Positions 42,313 through 53,500 of a stretch of 53,551 bases of DNA are shown here, piece after piece. The DNA is taken from positions 1 to 53,551 of the forward strand of contig CAICTM010000672.1 of NCBI GenBank assembly GCA_903772945.1, read 5' to 3'. A model generated the notes under the pieces. That model was not told the DNA's origin. It worked only from the letters and a program-made list of their open reading frames with translations, and made no database searches. Made by a program: the position numbers and the translations under genes. This stretch comes from Seminavis robusta. Taxonomy: Eukaryota; Bacillariophyta; Bacillariophyceae; Naviculales; Naviculaceae. Numbering within the stretch: the stretch's first letter is position 1; the number at the start of each line of letters is the position of its first letter.

Positions 42313-43401
42313 TCATTCATTGGTTGCGGTGATGGTGGTAATGAGATCGCCCAATATCCGGCAAATCAGCTCCAAATCCTCTGGAGTGGACAATCTGTGA
42401 TCACCCGATTTGATTAGAGTAACCTGCACATCTTTGGATGCAATTGCTTCTGCCAGCAGTAACGATTTCTTCCACGAAACATCTACATCTTGTTGCCCAT
42501 GAACCAACCGTACAGGGCACGAAACGTTGATCACAGAGCTCGTTGACTGCGCAGATGTTGCCTTGCCACTTTTGTCGTCGTTGTGCGCAGTGTGGTTGCA
42601 AGAACCATTATTCGTGGCAGTAGCGCCTTCTGTGTTTTGGTCTTCTTGTGAATGTGACAACAACAGCCACTTGGATCCATCTTGAAGCAAATGTTGACTG
42701 ATGGGATAGGGAGTGGTGGAATACTGGGATGGCATCAATAGTCGACCCCGGTCTCTTAGCTCTTGCAGTTGTGCCTCTGTCAATCCCTCCCAGATATCCC
42801 GTGTAAAGTCTGGCGCGGCCCCAATGCCCAGTATTCCTGCCACTTTGTCGGGTTCCAGCAATGCCAAATGAAGGGCAATCCAAGCTCCCATCGACGACCC
42901 AACTAGCACTTGTGGTCCGCTCTGTTCTGCGACACAATGATGAAGCATGGCACGAGCATCTTGAATCCAGTCGGTCATTCCAAGAGATGCGAAATAATCA
43001 GCATTGCTGTTTGTTAATAACTCCTCCTCAGTATGCCCTCGATAATCAAGTCTGGTGAAACCAATACTGTAGTATGAGTCCTTTGATGAGTGTTGTTCTT
43101 GTTGCCTACAGTATTGTTCCAACGTGCAAGCCTTGTTGCCGTTCATGGAGGATCGAAATCCGTTCAAAAACAAGACACCTGCCAATGCCTTGTGGGTGGG
43201 ACCTGCTGGAGGGGATGAATGGTAGGGAATTTGAATCACTGTGGTGCCACCGTTGGCTGGTGGGAGTGTCAGAAACTGGGGCTTCTTTTGGTAAATGTCA
43301 TCGTTGCGACTTGCACTCATTCCGGTTCTTGAAGATGTGGCAAGAGCCGAGCAGCCGTTGATTGAAGAAAGTAGTTGGAGTGAGAAGGAGAATAGGTACA
43401 T
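42313..43401 (-). CDS. Alpha/beta hydrolase, ABHD10-like thioesterase
   Basis: The 362-residue protein is an alpha/beta hydrolase. The nucleophile elbow is VLVGSSMGAWIAL (Ser in G-x-S-x-G) near residue 165. The acid is probably in RLVHGQQDVDVSW near 300, and the catalytic His in IKSGDHRLSTPEDLELI near 340. The ending LVHGQQDxxVxW...LAE...DVQVTLIKSGDHRLS is typical of the mitochondrial ABHD10 acyl-protein thioesterase and bacterial relatives. There is a long inserted Ser/Asn-rich loop between about 255 and 290. The N-terminus is hydrophobic (MYLFSFSLQLLSSINGCSALA), so a signal or organelle peptide is possible. The start is an ATG at 43401 and upstream sequence contains stops. Confidence 0.85.
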   Translation of the reverse strand: MYLFSFSLQLLSSINGCSALATSSRTGMSASRNDDIYQKKPQFLTLPPANGGTTVIQIPYHSSPPAGPTHKALAGVLFLNGFRSSMNGNKACTLEQYCRQQEQHSSKDSYYSIGFTRLDYRGHTEEELLTNSNADYFASLGMTDWIQDARAMLHHCVAEQSGPQVLVGSSMGAWIALHLALLEPDKVAGILGIGAAPDFTRDIWEGLTEAQLQELRDRGRLLMPSQYSTTPYPISQHLLQDGSKWLLLSHSQEDQNTEGATATNNGSCNHTAHNDDKSGKATSAQSTSSVINVSCPVRLVHGQQDVDVSWKKSLLLAEAIASKDVQVTLIKSGDHRLSTPEDLELICRILGDLITTITATNE

Positions 43402-44104
43402 CTCACAATGTACAATGATCTAGCGTATCTGAGATGAGCATGGGACATGGGAAGCATGATTGCTTCTCCGGAAAAATACAGGGGAGAGTAGATCGGAATA
43501 GATCCAAAACAAAATAAACCAGGCGAGCTGCTGTAATTAAGATATGTCCTTTCTTTGACTGCGTCTGGGGGGTTGAACAAAAGGATCCCTTCGAAGCTCG
43601 AAGTGGCCATGACATTGATTTTGTTGTTGGATAGACATACATGCTTCAGTGGTAGATAGATCATAATATCTTTGTGTGCGTAGTTGTTGGAAGACGAATT
43701 GATGCACTCTCCAATGAAGGTGTAACTTCCTTCTTTGTGAACAAGCTTGGCGAGATCTATTTCATGATGAATGATCTACCTAGAACGAATCGTTCCCTTT
43801 TGCGATCGCGAAACTACAGTCGTACTAGTTGACTGAAGAGAGAGAAAACAACGGGATAAGATCTTTACATTTTATTTTTGTATACCTACGTACCAGCTCG
43901 GAGGATAGGTCTCCTCTTTTGTGCTCGGAGGAACAAGTACTAATAGTTTGGCTCAATAATGATGTGGTAAATGCTCACATGAGGGAATCCGGGTTCCACA
44001 TAACTAAAGATATTTCCATCCCAATTTTGATTTGCTGCTCAGGTGTTGCTGTTCTTTGTTTGACAGTTAGTTGTTGTTGCTGCGTTTTTATGATTGATAT
44101 ATTT
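43402..44104. other. Intergenic, promoter of the hydrolase gene
   Basis: The gap lies between two minus-strand genes, so it carries the 3' end of TRAPPC3 and the promoter of the hydrolase. It includes AT-rich and T-rich stretches around 43870-44110. No protein-like sequence was seen. Confidence 0.45.
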
Positions 44105-44758
44105 TTATTCCTCTTGATATTCGGCACCCGCTCCTTCTGCCACGACCTCCTTGAGCGCTACTTTGATTTCATTGACATCGTCTCCTCGAAGCGTAGATTT
44201 GACGAATTTGCATTCGACTCTCATATTGAGCATTTCGAGCGCTCCACGAATGAGTCCACAGTAGAGTGAATTGTATTCCAATAACGGTTGTCCTTCCCCT
44301 GCCGGTGATTGATACTGATCTGGCAATTCCACAAAAATAGCCAACGGATTGTCCGTCATGATGAGACTGTAGGAATCTTCCTTGCCTTCCGTGCCTTCGT
44401 GAATGACCACGTCGGCGGTAATGCCCAAGAACATTTTAAAGGCACTCTTGGCCAATACTTCGGCGGTATCCAAAAACTTGGAACACGGCGGCGCCGCCGT
44501 ACTGAGTTTGGCCAGATACTCGTCGACACAACGAACTCCCATGGAATGACCCATCTTGTCCAATTGTTCATTGACGGCGTTAATGTCGTCTCCAAAATCA
44601 CGCAAGACTTCCGTCACCAATGCCCCGTACGTCAACGCAAACAGTTCGGCGTTGGCTTTGGGGACGCGATTCCACAACGCACTGCCAGTAGCAATGGCGG
44701 CGCCCTTGTTGCTGCCTCCTGCAACCGCAGATGTAGACGATGCTGCTGCTGATGCCAT
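44105..44758 (-). CDS. TRAPPC3: TRAPP complex subunit 3 (Bet3)
   Basis: The 217-residue protein aligns by eye with Bet3/TRAPPC3 over most of its length: NAELFALTYGALVTEVLRDF, LDKMGHSMGVRCVDEYLAK, EVLAKSAFKMFLGITADV, DNPLAIFVELPDQYQ, YNSLYCGLIRGALEMLNMRVEC and KFVKSTLRGDDVNEI. TRAPP subunits tether ER-to-Golgi and intra-Golgi vesicles and form the Rab1/Ypt1 exchange factor. The Cys in APPCSKFLDTAEV aligns with the palmitoylated Cys of mammalian TRAPPC3. The N-terminal about 30 residues are a Ser/Ala/Gly-rich extension absent from animal and yeast homologues. The ATG at 44758 lies in a TGCC-ATGG-like context and is the only suitable start. Confidence 0.95.
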   Translation of the reverse strand: MASAAASSTSAVAGGSNKGAAIATGSALWNRVPKANAELFALTYGALVTEVLRDFGDDINAVNEQLDKMGHSMGVRCVDEYLAKLSTAAPPCSKFLDTAEVLAKSAFKMFLGITADVVIHEGTEGKEDSYSLIMTDNPLAIFVELPDQYQSPAGEGQPLLEYNSLYCGLIRGALEMLNMRVECKFVKSTLRGDDVNEIKVALKEVVAEGAGAEYQEE

Positions 44759-45433
44759 GGTGGTATAGTACTATATATTATACTGATGATCAATAGATAA
44801 GATAATGAAAGCAAACAGGAGACTGCTGTAGTAGAACTGGACAGGAAGAGGGATGTTGGCAACAGCGGATCCGAGCCTCGACGAAACGGCTGTTGCCAAG
44901 GCGAACAAAGATACTGCATTAGAATTAGGGTTAAGCAATACCTAGGGTTAGGACTCAAGGAGCTAAAATTTTCGCATGCAACGTCATGTTCATTAAGGTT
45001 GAAGCTAGCCGTGGAAGGATATGAGCTCGTGGCGGTTAGCACAGACGGAGACAAGGTGCGTACTCAGCTTTCACACAGGAAGACAACTGACAACGGCGAA
45101 CTGCCAATCAACACGAGGCATTCTGATGTCAAACCTTCAACCTTCATTCATTGCATTCCTTCCCACCCAAGTTCTCAACTCCATTCAACTTGTCTTCCGA
45201 TAGTATTCACCAGCGCACCAAGAAGATATTATATACCCAACTAGCTAGCAGCTAGCTAGAGCCACACAATATACGTTATCTATCCATCTGGTTGGCTTTC
45301 CTCAATCAGAGAGACTCCACGCAAGATTAGCTAGAATTCGTTTGTTTCGTTGTCGGAACATCGGAACTTCTTCTTGAGAGACCATCCAAGCTACCCAACT
45401 TTCAGTGCCTTGCCTTTGTCTTTTGCCACCGCC
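44759..45433. promoter_or_regulatory. Divergent promoter region with CTAGCTAG cluster
   Basis: The spacer lies between divergent TRAPPC3 and the PPR gene. ACTAGCTAGCAGCTAGCTAGAG lies at about 45238-45261 (recorded as two CTAGCTAG units), some 180 bp before the plus-strand ATG. Two copies of a CCTAGGGTTA/GATTAGGGTTAAG word at about 44925-44950 may be a repeat remnant. No gene is supported. Confidence 0.45.
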
Positions 45434-47493
45434 ATGACGAGAAGAAATAGGAGCTGGCCCGCAGCGGCTGCTTTGCTGATTATCATTGGAACTGTTTCCA
45501 AACCTTCCAATGCCTTTACTACGTCAATCCACACCCGCCTGTCGTCCCACACGTCGTCTTCCATGGCATTATCTGTGGCCATGTCACCACCCGTGCAGGC
45601 GGACAATAGTAGTACCAGCGGTGGCGATAACAACAACAATAATGATAATCAACCGGAGTACAAGGACTTGAGAGAAGCCAATAAAGCACTGGATGCCTTG
45701 GCCATGAAATGCGGGAATCCCACGTCGGAACCCATCATTTCCAGAGCCGACGAATGTCAATCCCAATGGGAAAACATGAGAGGATCCTCGATTGAACCCG
45801 ACACGGTCAGTTTCAATACGGTCCTCAAGGCATGGGGTCGTTGTTGTCATTCCTTGGCCGAAATCAAGCGCAATAGTGCAAATGGAGGAGATGATACCGC
45901 CGTTTCCTTTACCGCTGATGACGGTGGTGTCCACAATGATCATCCACAAGTCTACACGGCCAAGGATGCCGCCGAACGAGCCACGTTATTGTTGCTCAGT
46001 CAAGAACAGGAATACGAAAATGGATCCGTACCAGAATCGGCACGACCCGATACATATTCCTATAATGAAGCCATCGGTACGTAGTAGGAATAATAACAAG
46101 GTATTGCGTGGGAGGAATGAGGGGGTGGTACAGTGCAGACTATACCAGAAGGAAGAATCGGAGGCGATTGGCATGTTTGTTTGTTTGTTGTGTTTTGTTG
46201 CCACCTGTCTGTCTGTTCTTATAATAAACCTTTTTGTATTTTCTTGCAGGTGCCTGGGCCAAGAGTGGTGTCGCCGAAGCACCGCAAAATGCCGAACGGT
46301 TGTTGAAACGAATGCTGGACCACGAGTACATTCGACCGGATGGGATCTCGTACAATTCCGTGGTCGATGCGTGGGCATATTCCGGCAGAAAAGAATCCAT
46401 TCACAAGGTGAAACAAATTTGGCAACACATGGAACAGCTCTATGCGGATGATCAGCACGACGACGACGACAATGATGATGATACTGTCAATGATGAGGAA
46501 AACAACAACGACGTCATTATCAAACCAACCATTCGAACCGTCAATTCCATCATTCAAGCTCATGGCAAACGAGTTCAACAGCTGGTCGAAGAAAAAAATT
46601 ACGACGAAGCTCGCAAGACGGCACGCGATGCCGAAGAATACCTCACGCTCATGAAAGAACGATACGAGCAAACACAGGATCCCGATCATATGCCCGATGT
46701 CATGACATACACCGCAGCTATGGATACCTACGGACGATGTGGACACTACACTTCCACCATGAGAGCCAGAGCCTTGTTGGAAGAACTCAAGGATCTATAC
46801 GAAGAGTCGGGAAATCCCAAACTCAAACCCGGTGTTCGCACCTACACGTCTCTTATTACGGCATGGTCCAAGACACGGTCACCGGATTCCACGCGGTATG
46901 CCGAACAGTTGTTGGAAGAAATGAACAACAGTGGCGATACGGATCTGTATCCCAATGCACGCACGTACACGGCTGTCATTCAAGCCTGGGGACGATCGCC
47001 CGACCACAACAAGGCAGCACGTTCACTCAAGTTGTTGCAAGCACTCAAAGAACGGCACAATGCTGCCACCAGTCCCAGTAGGAAACAGGCACTCAAACCA
47101 ACATTGTCCACCTATAACAACGCTCTGGAGGCGTGTGCTCGTTGTCAAGGCGATTTGGCACAACAAACAGCTGCCTTGAAAATCGCCTTTGCGATTCTCA
47201 AGGCTGTCAATCAAAAGGAATCGGGACTGCAGGCCAATGCCGTCACCTACGCGACCGTCTTGAGGGCATGCTCCTTTCTGTTGGGGCCGGGCGCAGAACG
47301 CAATACTGTGGCAACGGCGGTCTTTGAAAAGGCCAAAAAGGCGGGCATGGCAGACTTTCGGGTCTTGTTTCAGTTACGAAAAACGGTGGACTCCAAACAG
47401 TTGGCGGAATTGTTGGATGGGCTCCCCCAGGATCGAAACGGTATCTTTGATTTCAACAAGGCACCGCCTGGTTGGTCACGTAATGTGCGGTAA
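45434..47493 (+). CDS. Pentatricopeptide repeat (PPR) protein, plastid-targeted
   Basis: Exons are 45434-46076 and 46250-47493 with a 173-bp GT-AG intron; the product has 628 residues. The start has a basic n-region and hydrophobic core (RNRSWPAAAALLIIIGTVSK) ending PSNA, immediately followed by FTTSIHTRLSSHTSSS. That is the signal-peptide plus Phe-started transit pattern typical of diatom complex plastids, so plastid import is predicted. At least eight PPR-like helical pairs follow, with the diagnostic V/TYN or TYT elements (PDTVSFNTVLKAWGR; PDTYSYNEAIGAWAKSG; PDGISYNSVVDAWAYSG; PDVMTYTAAMDTYGR; PGVRTYTSLITAWSK; PNARTYTAVIQAWGR; PTLSTYNNALEAC). A poly-Asp/Asn tract lies after the fourth. PPR proteins bind single-stranded organellar RNA. 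The start at the ATG at 45434 gives the clean targeting peptide. Confidence 0.88.
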
Positions 47494-48181
47494 ATATTGG
47501 TAGAAGCCAAACAAGCAGAAAGAAGATGTTGAAAATGCGTGCAACAGGCTGCTATCAAATACCAACTGACTGTATGGAGCTACATCTATCTATCTATCTG
47601 CTTGGAAGAATTGAATTGTACAGGGAAACCACGGGGTACCGCATTGCCACAACAACCAACTCAACACTACCCACGAATTTCGCTTACTACCGTACCCTCA
47701 TGCCAGGAGGCGCATACGAGTCTCCTTTTACATATTAGCAATAATTGAGAGTTTTCCATTGACAGCTTCGTAATTTTTAGGTAGAGACGATGTATTCCAC
47801 CAAGATATTAACTCAAGACGCTCATTTTAGAATACACATGTGGTCGTGCTCCTCATTTTAGCTTGTGGCAACTTAAACTTGCCTGTGGGCCCTTTGTCAC
47901 GTGATGTCGCCGCAGGGAAAGTTAGAATTCGTGCCCTCGGCACACCAACAGGTGGGTCGTCCTCAAGCACTTCTTGTCTGAATCCTACACGTTCAGTCTT
48001 TTTTCATCGGCACACCAACAGGTGATGGATGCCAAAAGGAGCAATTGCCCCCAAAATGTATTGCTTCATTAAAGCCTCGTGACACGGTATTGTTCTTACT
48101 AAAATTTGGCTAGGATCAAGCTATTCAACTAAAACACAGTTGTACACACAACCGCCAGCACAAGCTGGCACATCGTTTTCT
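47494..48181. other. Intergenic; 18-bp direct repeat
   Basis: An 18-base direct repeat TCGGCACACCAACAGGTG lies at 47937-47954 and 48007-48024 (offset 70). The rest is AT-rich and lacks protein-like sequence. Genes on both sides are convergent, so no promoter is needed here. Confidence 0.6.
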
Positions 48182-49420
48182 TTAGAATGCTCCAGCTTGA
48201 GCAAGCTCCAGGTCCCCAGTAGCCATGACATCATAGACACACTGGTCCTTTAGGTCTCCCCAATGTCCACACACCTTCTCCGCAGATGCTTCGGCAATGG
48301 ATTCACCAAGGCGACGACGCCCTACGTTGCTGGTGCTTGGCATTGTGCACTGCACTGGATGCTGGGGAAACTGGTTTGTCTGGAAGAGCTTGGGCTCAAC
48401 CTCGAGAACTTGCCATTCGTTCCCAAAGGCAATGGCATCTGACATGACTGTTCCATTACGAGAAAGCCACTTGCCAGAACCAAACTCTCCCAAGAGCCCC
48501 ATGCTGCCTCCGTACTCCTCCAAGCTGGCACCCACAGTCTTGACACTAACAAGATCCTTGAAGGATTGCACCACTATCTGCTTTCCAGCTCCCAGCTCAA
48601 TAGTGAACACATCCTGTTTTGAGTTGATTTTCTCATGGGTGACAGTGTATTTGTCAAGCTTCTCCAGATCAGCATTGGAGATGCCATTTACTAAGTATCC
48701 ACCATATTCACCCACCTCCAAAATGTCCTCTCCAATGCGGACAGCAGCAGACTCAATGAAAGAGTACTGGTAGCGGGCCTTTGTTCGGATATGGATATCC
48801 AATCCAGTTCCATGTGCAAACGATGGGTTGCTGAGGAAGACCAAGTCACACGCTCCATGAAAATCATACCACTTGCCAGCCCAGGTCTTGAAGTGAGGGT
48901 CACCAGTACCAGCTCCATCATCACAAGGTGTGAGAATCACAGCCCATTGTTGGAGTTGTATATATCCCCGTGATGGATTGAAGGACAGGGTCCAAGAGCC
49001 TTGGGAAGAATGGCCATTGAATAAAGAAAGGTCTCCGTCGGGCTTAACATCTGATCCATCACTCACACATGTGTTGGAGTTGACGGCAAGGGTGTTGCTG
49101 CTGGAATCATCAAAACGAGCGTGAACCGGTCCAAAGAGCCCACAAGAATGGTTTCTTGCGAGGCCTGTGGTTACTGGACTATCAGCATCGAACGTGATAC
49201 CAACGTCCAAGTCTCCTGGGCTGCTATAGCCATGAGAGAAGCTCACTTCAATGTCAACATCGCAAATGACAAAGTCATCATCGACCGTAATGCTGTGGCC
49301 AGGGACCAAGGAATGGATTCCCAATTCGAGAACTCCTGATTCGTATCGAGTCGCGAAAACATGAGTCAGGCTACCAACCAGGCAAAATCCAATCCAACAG
49401 ATCTTCTCAGAGAACATCAT
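48182..49420 (-). CDS. Secreted protein with P-domain-like and von Willebrand type D (VWD) domains
   Basis: With the ATG at 49420 the product has 412 residues and begins with a signal peptide (MMFSEKICWIGFCLVGSLTHVFA). Residues about 30-170 look like a jelly-roll P-type domain: DIEVSFSHGYSSPGDLDVGI, GDLSLFNGHSSQGSWTLSF, then a Trp-rich end. A TGDPHFKTWAGKWYDFHGACD motif near residue 180 marks the start of a VWD domain, including the usual GDPH and Cys pattern, continuing with HIRTKARYQYSFIESAAVRIG, LEVGEYGGYLVNG and GLLGEFGSGKW-like elements. Algal proteins of this type are secreted or wall/mucilage associated. An earlier ATG at 49537 would add 39 residues without signal character. The protein ends after a short Cys-containing tail. 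Confidence 0.82.
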   Translation of the reverse strand: MMFSEKICWIGFCLVGSLTHVFATRYESGVLELGIHSLVPGHSITVDDDFVICDVDIEVSFSHGYSSPGDLDVGITFDADSPVTTGLARNHSCGLFGPVHARFDDSSSNTLAVNSNTCVSDGSDVKPDGDLSLFNGHSSQGSWTLSFNPSRGYIQLQQWAVILTPCDDGAGTGDPHFKTWAGKWYDFHGACDLVFLSNPSFAHGTGLDIHIRTKARYQYSFIESAAVRIGEDILEVGEYGGYLVNGISNADLEKLDKYTVTHEKINSKQDVFTIELGAGKQIVVQSFKDLVSVKTVGASLEEYGGSMGLLGEFGSGKWLSRNGTVMSDAIAFGNEWQVLEVEPKLFQTNQFPQHPVQCTMPSTSNVGRRRLGESIAEASAEKVCGHWGDLKDQCVYDVMATGDLELAQAGAF

Positions 49421-50511
49421 GTAATGCTTAGCAGATCCAGAAAGCACGGAGAAATAATGAGAGGAGCACTTGGTGGCTTGGAGACAAGATGGTGGATGTG
49501 TTTTGATACTAGCTAGTATCTGGGCAGGGTCAACCATTCAATCCAACATCCAACAAAGTTACGACACAGCTGCAAGTTACCACTTACTCTTCGTGAGATG
49601 CACCGGAAGGTCAAAGGGCCAACTTGTTTAAGATGGAACGCAGGGGCATCAAAACAAGAGCGAAGTAGCTAGACTACTAGCTAGCTAGTAGCTAGCTCTA
49701 GTAGTCTAGCTAGTAGCCAGCTACTGAGAGTAGAGTGGACTTTGTGAGGTTGCAGGTTGCATGCAACCATTCAGTCAAACAAAGTTGGGCCCTTCGACAA
49801 GGTTCCGCTACTACTATTAATAGCATCTTCGCTACTGTACTTTTGTGAGATGCGCGGGAAGGTCCAAGGGCCATTTCCTTTAATCAGATGGGACGCAGGG
49901 CAACGAAACAAGAGCAACTTTTAAATCTTTGGAAGATTTAGTCATGCGGAGAGAAATAGAAGTGGGACAAGACCGGTACGAACCGGTACCGGTACGAACC
50001 GGTACGGTGGCCAAGCACCGTCAACTCTCGATCTCGTGTGGATTCTCATATTATGCATACAATGTCATGTACATGTAGCACTTTCAGTACACGACACCTT
50101 AACCTTAACAACATGGAGCAGATCTTAGTCATGAGGCACTAGTGACTGAGGGGTTAATTTCGTCTCCTGGAGACGATTTGCTTTAGGGGTAATGGTACCG
50201 ATGGGGGCAGAGGTTTGAATTATACCCGGCGCGCATTACTTAGAAGGCCCTGTAGAAGTCTACGTATTCGACTAGTGGCTAGTATTGTATTGACGGGATA
50301 CAGTCAACGCATGTACATGCACATGAAAGTCGCCTTGCGTTCTTCACATTTTAAAAGTTGGCTCCTAATTTTTCGGGGTCGCCTGTGATTTGATTGGACG
50401 CTTGATCTTTTTTCAATGACTGACATTGAATGACGTAGAGGTGCAATGCGAATCTCAGAAAGGTAGTTGTAGTAATAAAAGTTTTTATATAGATTAATTT
50501 ACCCTATATCC
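49421..50511. other. Intergenic with degenerate direct duplication and CTAG-rich cluster
   Basis: A segment at about 49594-49663 (GTGAGATGC-x-CCGGAAGGTC...AAAACAAGAGCG) is repeated with substitutions at about 49845-49916, and a CAACAAAGTT word precedes both (49551; about 49776), giving a unit of about 250 bp. Between them is a CTAG-rich cluster at 49672-49730, and ACCGGTACGAACCGGTACCG-like repeats lie at about 49970-50008. An 8-bp perfect hairpin (TCGTCTCC / GGAGACGA) lies around 50160-50176. This is an old duplicated promoter-like region or mobile-DNA margin. Confidence 0.6.
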
Positions 50512-53500
50512 CTACCGTTTATACTTATAACAAGAACCCGTTTCTCGCTGGAACATTTCATCGTATTGATCTTCTCCTAGGACAGAAAGCCCAATAGTAT
50601 CCTTAAATCTTGCAAGCATGTCTCTCATTCGTTGTGGCATGGCAAAGTTTTTGGATCCCAATCCAGCTTCTTCAATAAGAACAAACCACTCATGGTTCGC
50701 ACCCTTGATAACACCACGTAAGCCCAGTTTTGACAGTATCGCCATGAAGTACCAATAACCACACTGAGTATATCCCTGTAATTTGTGTCAGTTGTCGCAG
50801 AATTGCTGATAATCGGGAACTGCTTACCCTTCATCTTGGTGTGTACAACTTCTCCGCATAAAACCATCTGGTACTAAAGTGTAGTCTTGCTCCGTTACTA
50901 AAAAGTACGTGGCATAATAGTCTCCATTTCATGTTCCACAAGGATAGATTTGACTTGACCTGAGAAAAAAGCCCGAATCTTGCAGCCGTTGTCGAGTTGA
51001 ATAATCATGGGGGTGCAACCATCCCTCACATTCACCTTTCTCACAAAAAGCCGAGATCCATTGGCTTCTCCATTCGAACATTCGTGTTCTCTGTAAACAT
51101 TACGGACACCCCTTATATAACTCAAAGCAGGATCAACACGTTTTCGTGAGTCCGAACCGGGTTTTAACGAGTCTTCTCACCATGTTGAAAAGAGTGCTTT
51201 AAAACCGAATTGCTCTTAACAGAACCATGTCCCTGCTTGTATTGGCCATTTGAAGATCGTCCATGAAAATGAGTACTGCATCCATCAGCACGGAATCATC
51301 AGCAGGTTTGTTCTTCCCGCAAAAATCTTCGAAGATAGCTGAGTTAATGGCATCTCATCTCGATTCAGATAAGTAGCAACTTGAATTTTCTCTGGTGGAA
51401 CATTGGTTGGGCCAACCACGCAGGGGTCATTGATGGTCTCAATAACTTCTTCTGTTGGTCGCCCTTCACGGAATCTTAAACAGCGTTGCCCCATTCAGAT
51501 CGTCTTTGAAGCGGTGCATTCCATCTACATCAATAAATGAATTCAGAGAGTCATGAAAATCAGGAATGGTGTGCTGAAGATTGTAAATTGGGGGCGTCCC
51601 ACTGGTTCAATGTGAGAGTAGTCCCCCGCGAACACCAAGTTAAGTCCCCCAAATGGTTGGTATTGTCTTGCATCAAGGTCTTGGTGTAGTGGAATATCTT
51701 CACTAAGTCAAGTTCCCCCGCGAATGAAATTTCGTCGATGATAAGCTCCGTGCGTCACTCCATTCTTCTACCAGTTCTTCGCCACACTTTCCCGAGTTTT
51801 GTTCAATCCCACAGCTGAATGCGTTGTTTCCCCATGCAGTATTGTAGCAGCAACCCCCGACATAGCAGTGACAACAATGGTTCGGTCGTTAAATGGATGA
51901 TCAATCAAACCGCAGAATTCTTTGCCATAGGCCATGACTAAGTCAATTACGGTAGTCTTCCCACTTCCTCCAGGCCCATGTAGAAGAAGAATCAGTTGGG
52001 TGCCACGACTTCCTTCAAAATCAAAAGGTTTTTACGAGAAAGTCGGACTTTTGCCTTCAACCCCATATCCGGGACTCCATCCTCTAAGTCCACCTTTTCA
52101 GCTTCCTCATAAAATGTCAACAAGAAGGCTGCAATGATAACACTCGAAAGCCCTTCTCTTTTGTCGTCCAGATTGGCAGCCGTTGCCCAGTCACTTATAC
52201 TTCTCACGCTTCCATTCGCCTGCGACACTTCAAACTGCGGATTGTACTTAAATACATTTGCCCTTTGGATGCACTCCCGTTGTTTAAGTAGAACTTCAAT
52301 GATCTTGTGATATCGGGGTGTAGGCGGTTCACTTTGCTTCTCTTTGTAGTGCCAGTCGTGGAAAGTCAGCACTTATGGAACAAATTCGTCTTCATCAACG
52401 AATTCTCAGGAATGGGTAACTGCACGTTGTATCCTGCGTTGTCGCTTCCATTGTGACGTATAGCCGTAAAACAAGACATCAAATGTGCTTGCCAGAAAGT
52501 CCCGGTTTGAATCTGTTGTGGCCTGGCTCTCAAGATCACGTATCAATCTTCGTAAACCTTTTGAATCAGATCATTTTCCTCATGTTCTGGCTCATCATCA
52601 GATTCGTTTCGTACATGTTCTCCTCCAATTTCCGGTCTATAGGGCTTGTACTCGTTGAAGATCATCCTCTTTCACCTTATACCTCGGGTTGTTGAAGCGG
52701 TGTCTTGAATGTTCTGGATGAATGACAGGTTCCTTTCTGAGAAGACGACGGGTTCTTCGTTATTCGCTTTTCTCAGAACAATCGTATTCATACACTTCAC
52801 GAAGTTTTCTTAGCGAAAGCATAGTTGGTCTGGGGTACGGACTTCTTTAAATCAGCCAAACATCGATGCGGCAAGTACAAAACCCAATAGCACTTCCGCA
52901 TAAGTATCCATTGCCTGGTTCAGTTCGCCAGTAGGACACGTCAGGATATTCGCACCAAAACCGCCTGCATCTGAGAAGGCCCATTGTGGAACCCGAACCA
53001 ATGCTTCTTCTTTCCTCAAAATACTCCCGCTGAAGTTTCACCAGTTAACACCCCGTCGTCTCCTTTGATCGCTGATGGATGCACGACACTGCCCAGTGTC
53101 AGCCATAAAAGGCCATTTCTCCTCATCAGTTCGCTGACGCTTCCGCCTGTGGACACTCTTCATTGGTCGTTCCTCGTAAAGCTCGTAAAACCGCTTCACT
53201 GACACATTCTCTAGATCTTTGTTTCGACACAGAAGTGGAGCGCCCTGGTTCTCAAGATAAGCCTGACCTGTGTGGTGAATATCGTATTCTGATGACACTT
53301 CTTGTTTGTTCAACAGCAAAATTACATCTTTGATCGGACAGTAGAGAAAGCGATGTGAAAAATAGAACCTTGATTTGTTCCGCCGTAATGAATGAGGCCA
53401 ATGATGACCAATGATATTTGACTTGTTATGGGCAAAAACTGCACGGCAGATCCGACGAAGAGCCTCCTTGTCATCGTCTTCATACACTCTTCCGTTTAGG

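Noticed and set aside
42108..42320. 70-codon minus-strand open frame overlapping the hydrolase stop
   Set aside because: It has a plausible amino-acid mix but no recognisable family, splice evidence or upstream promoter. It is probably 3' UTR.
50140..50240. Possible tRNA or tRNA-derived SINE (GGTTTGAATTATACC resembles a TPsiC arm, with a hairpin nearby)
   Set aside because: No consistent acceptor, D and anticodon arms can be drawn, and the B-box match lacks its conserved end.
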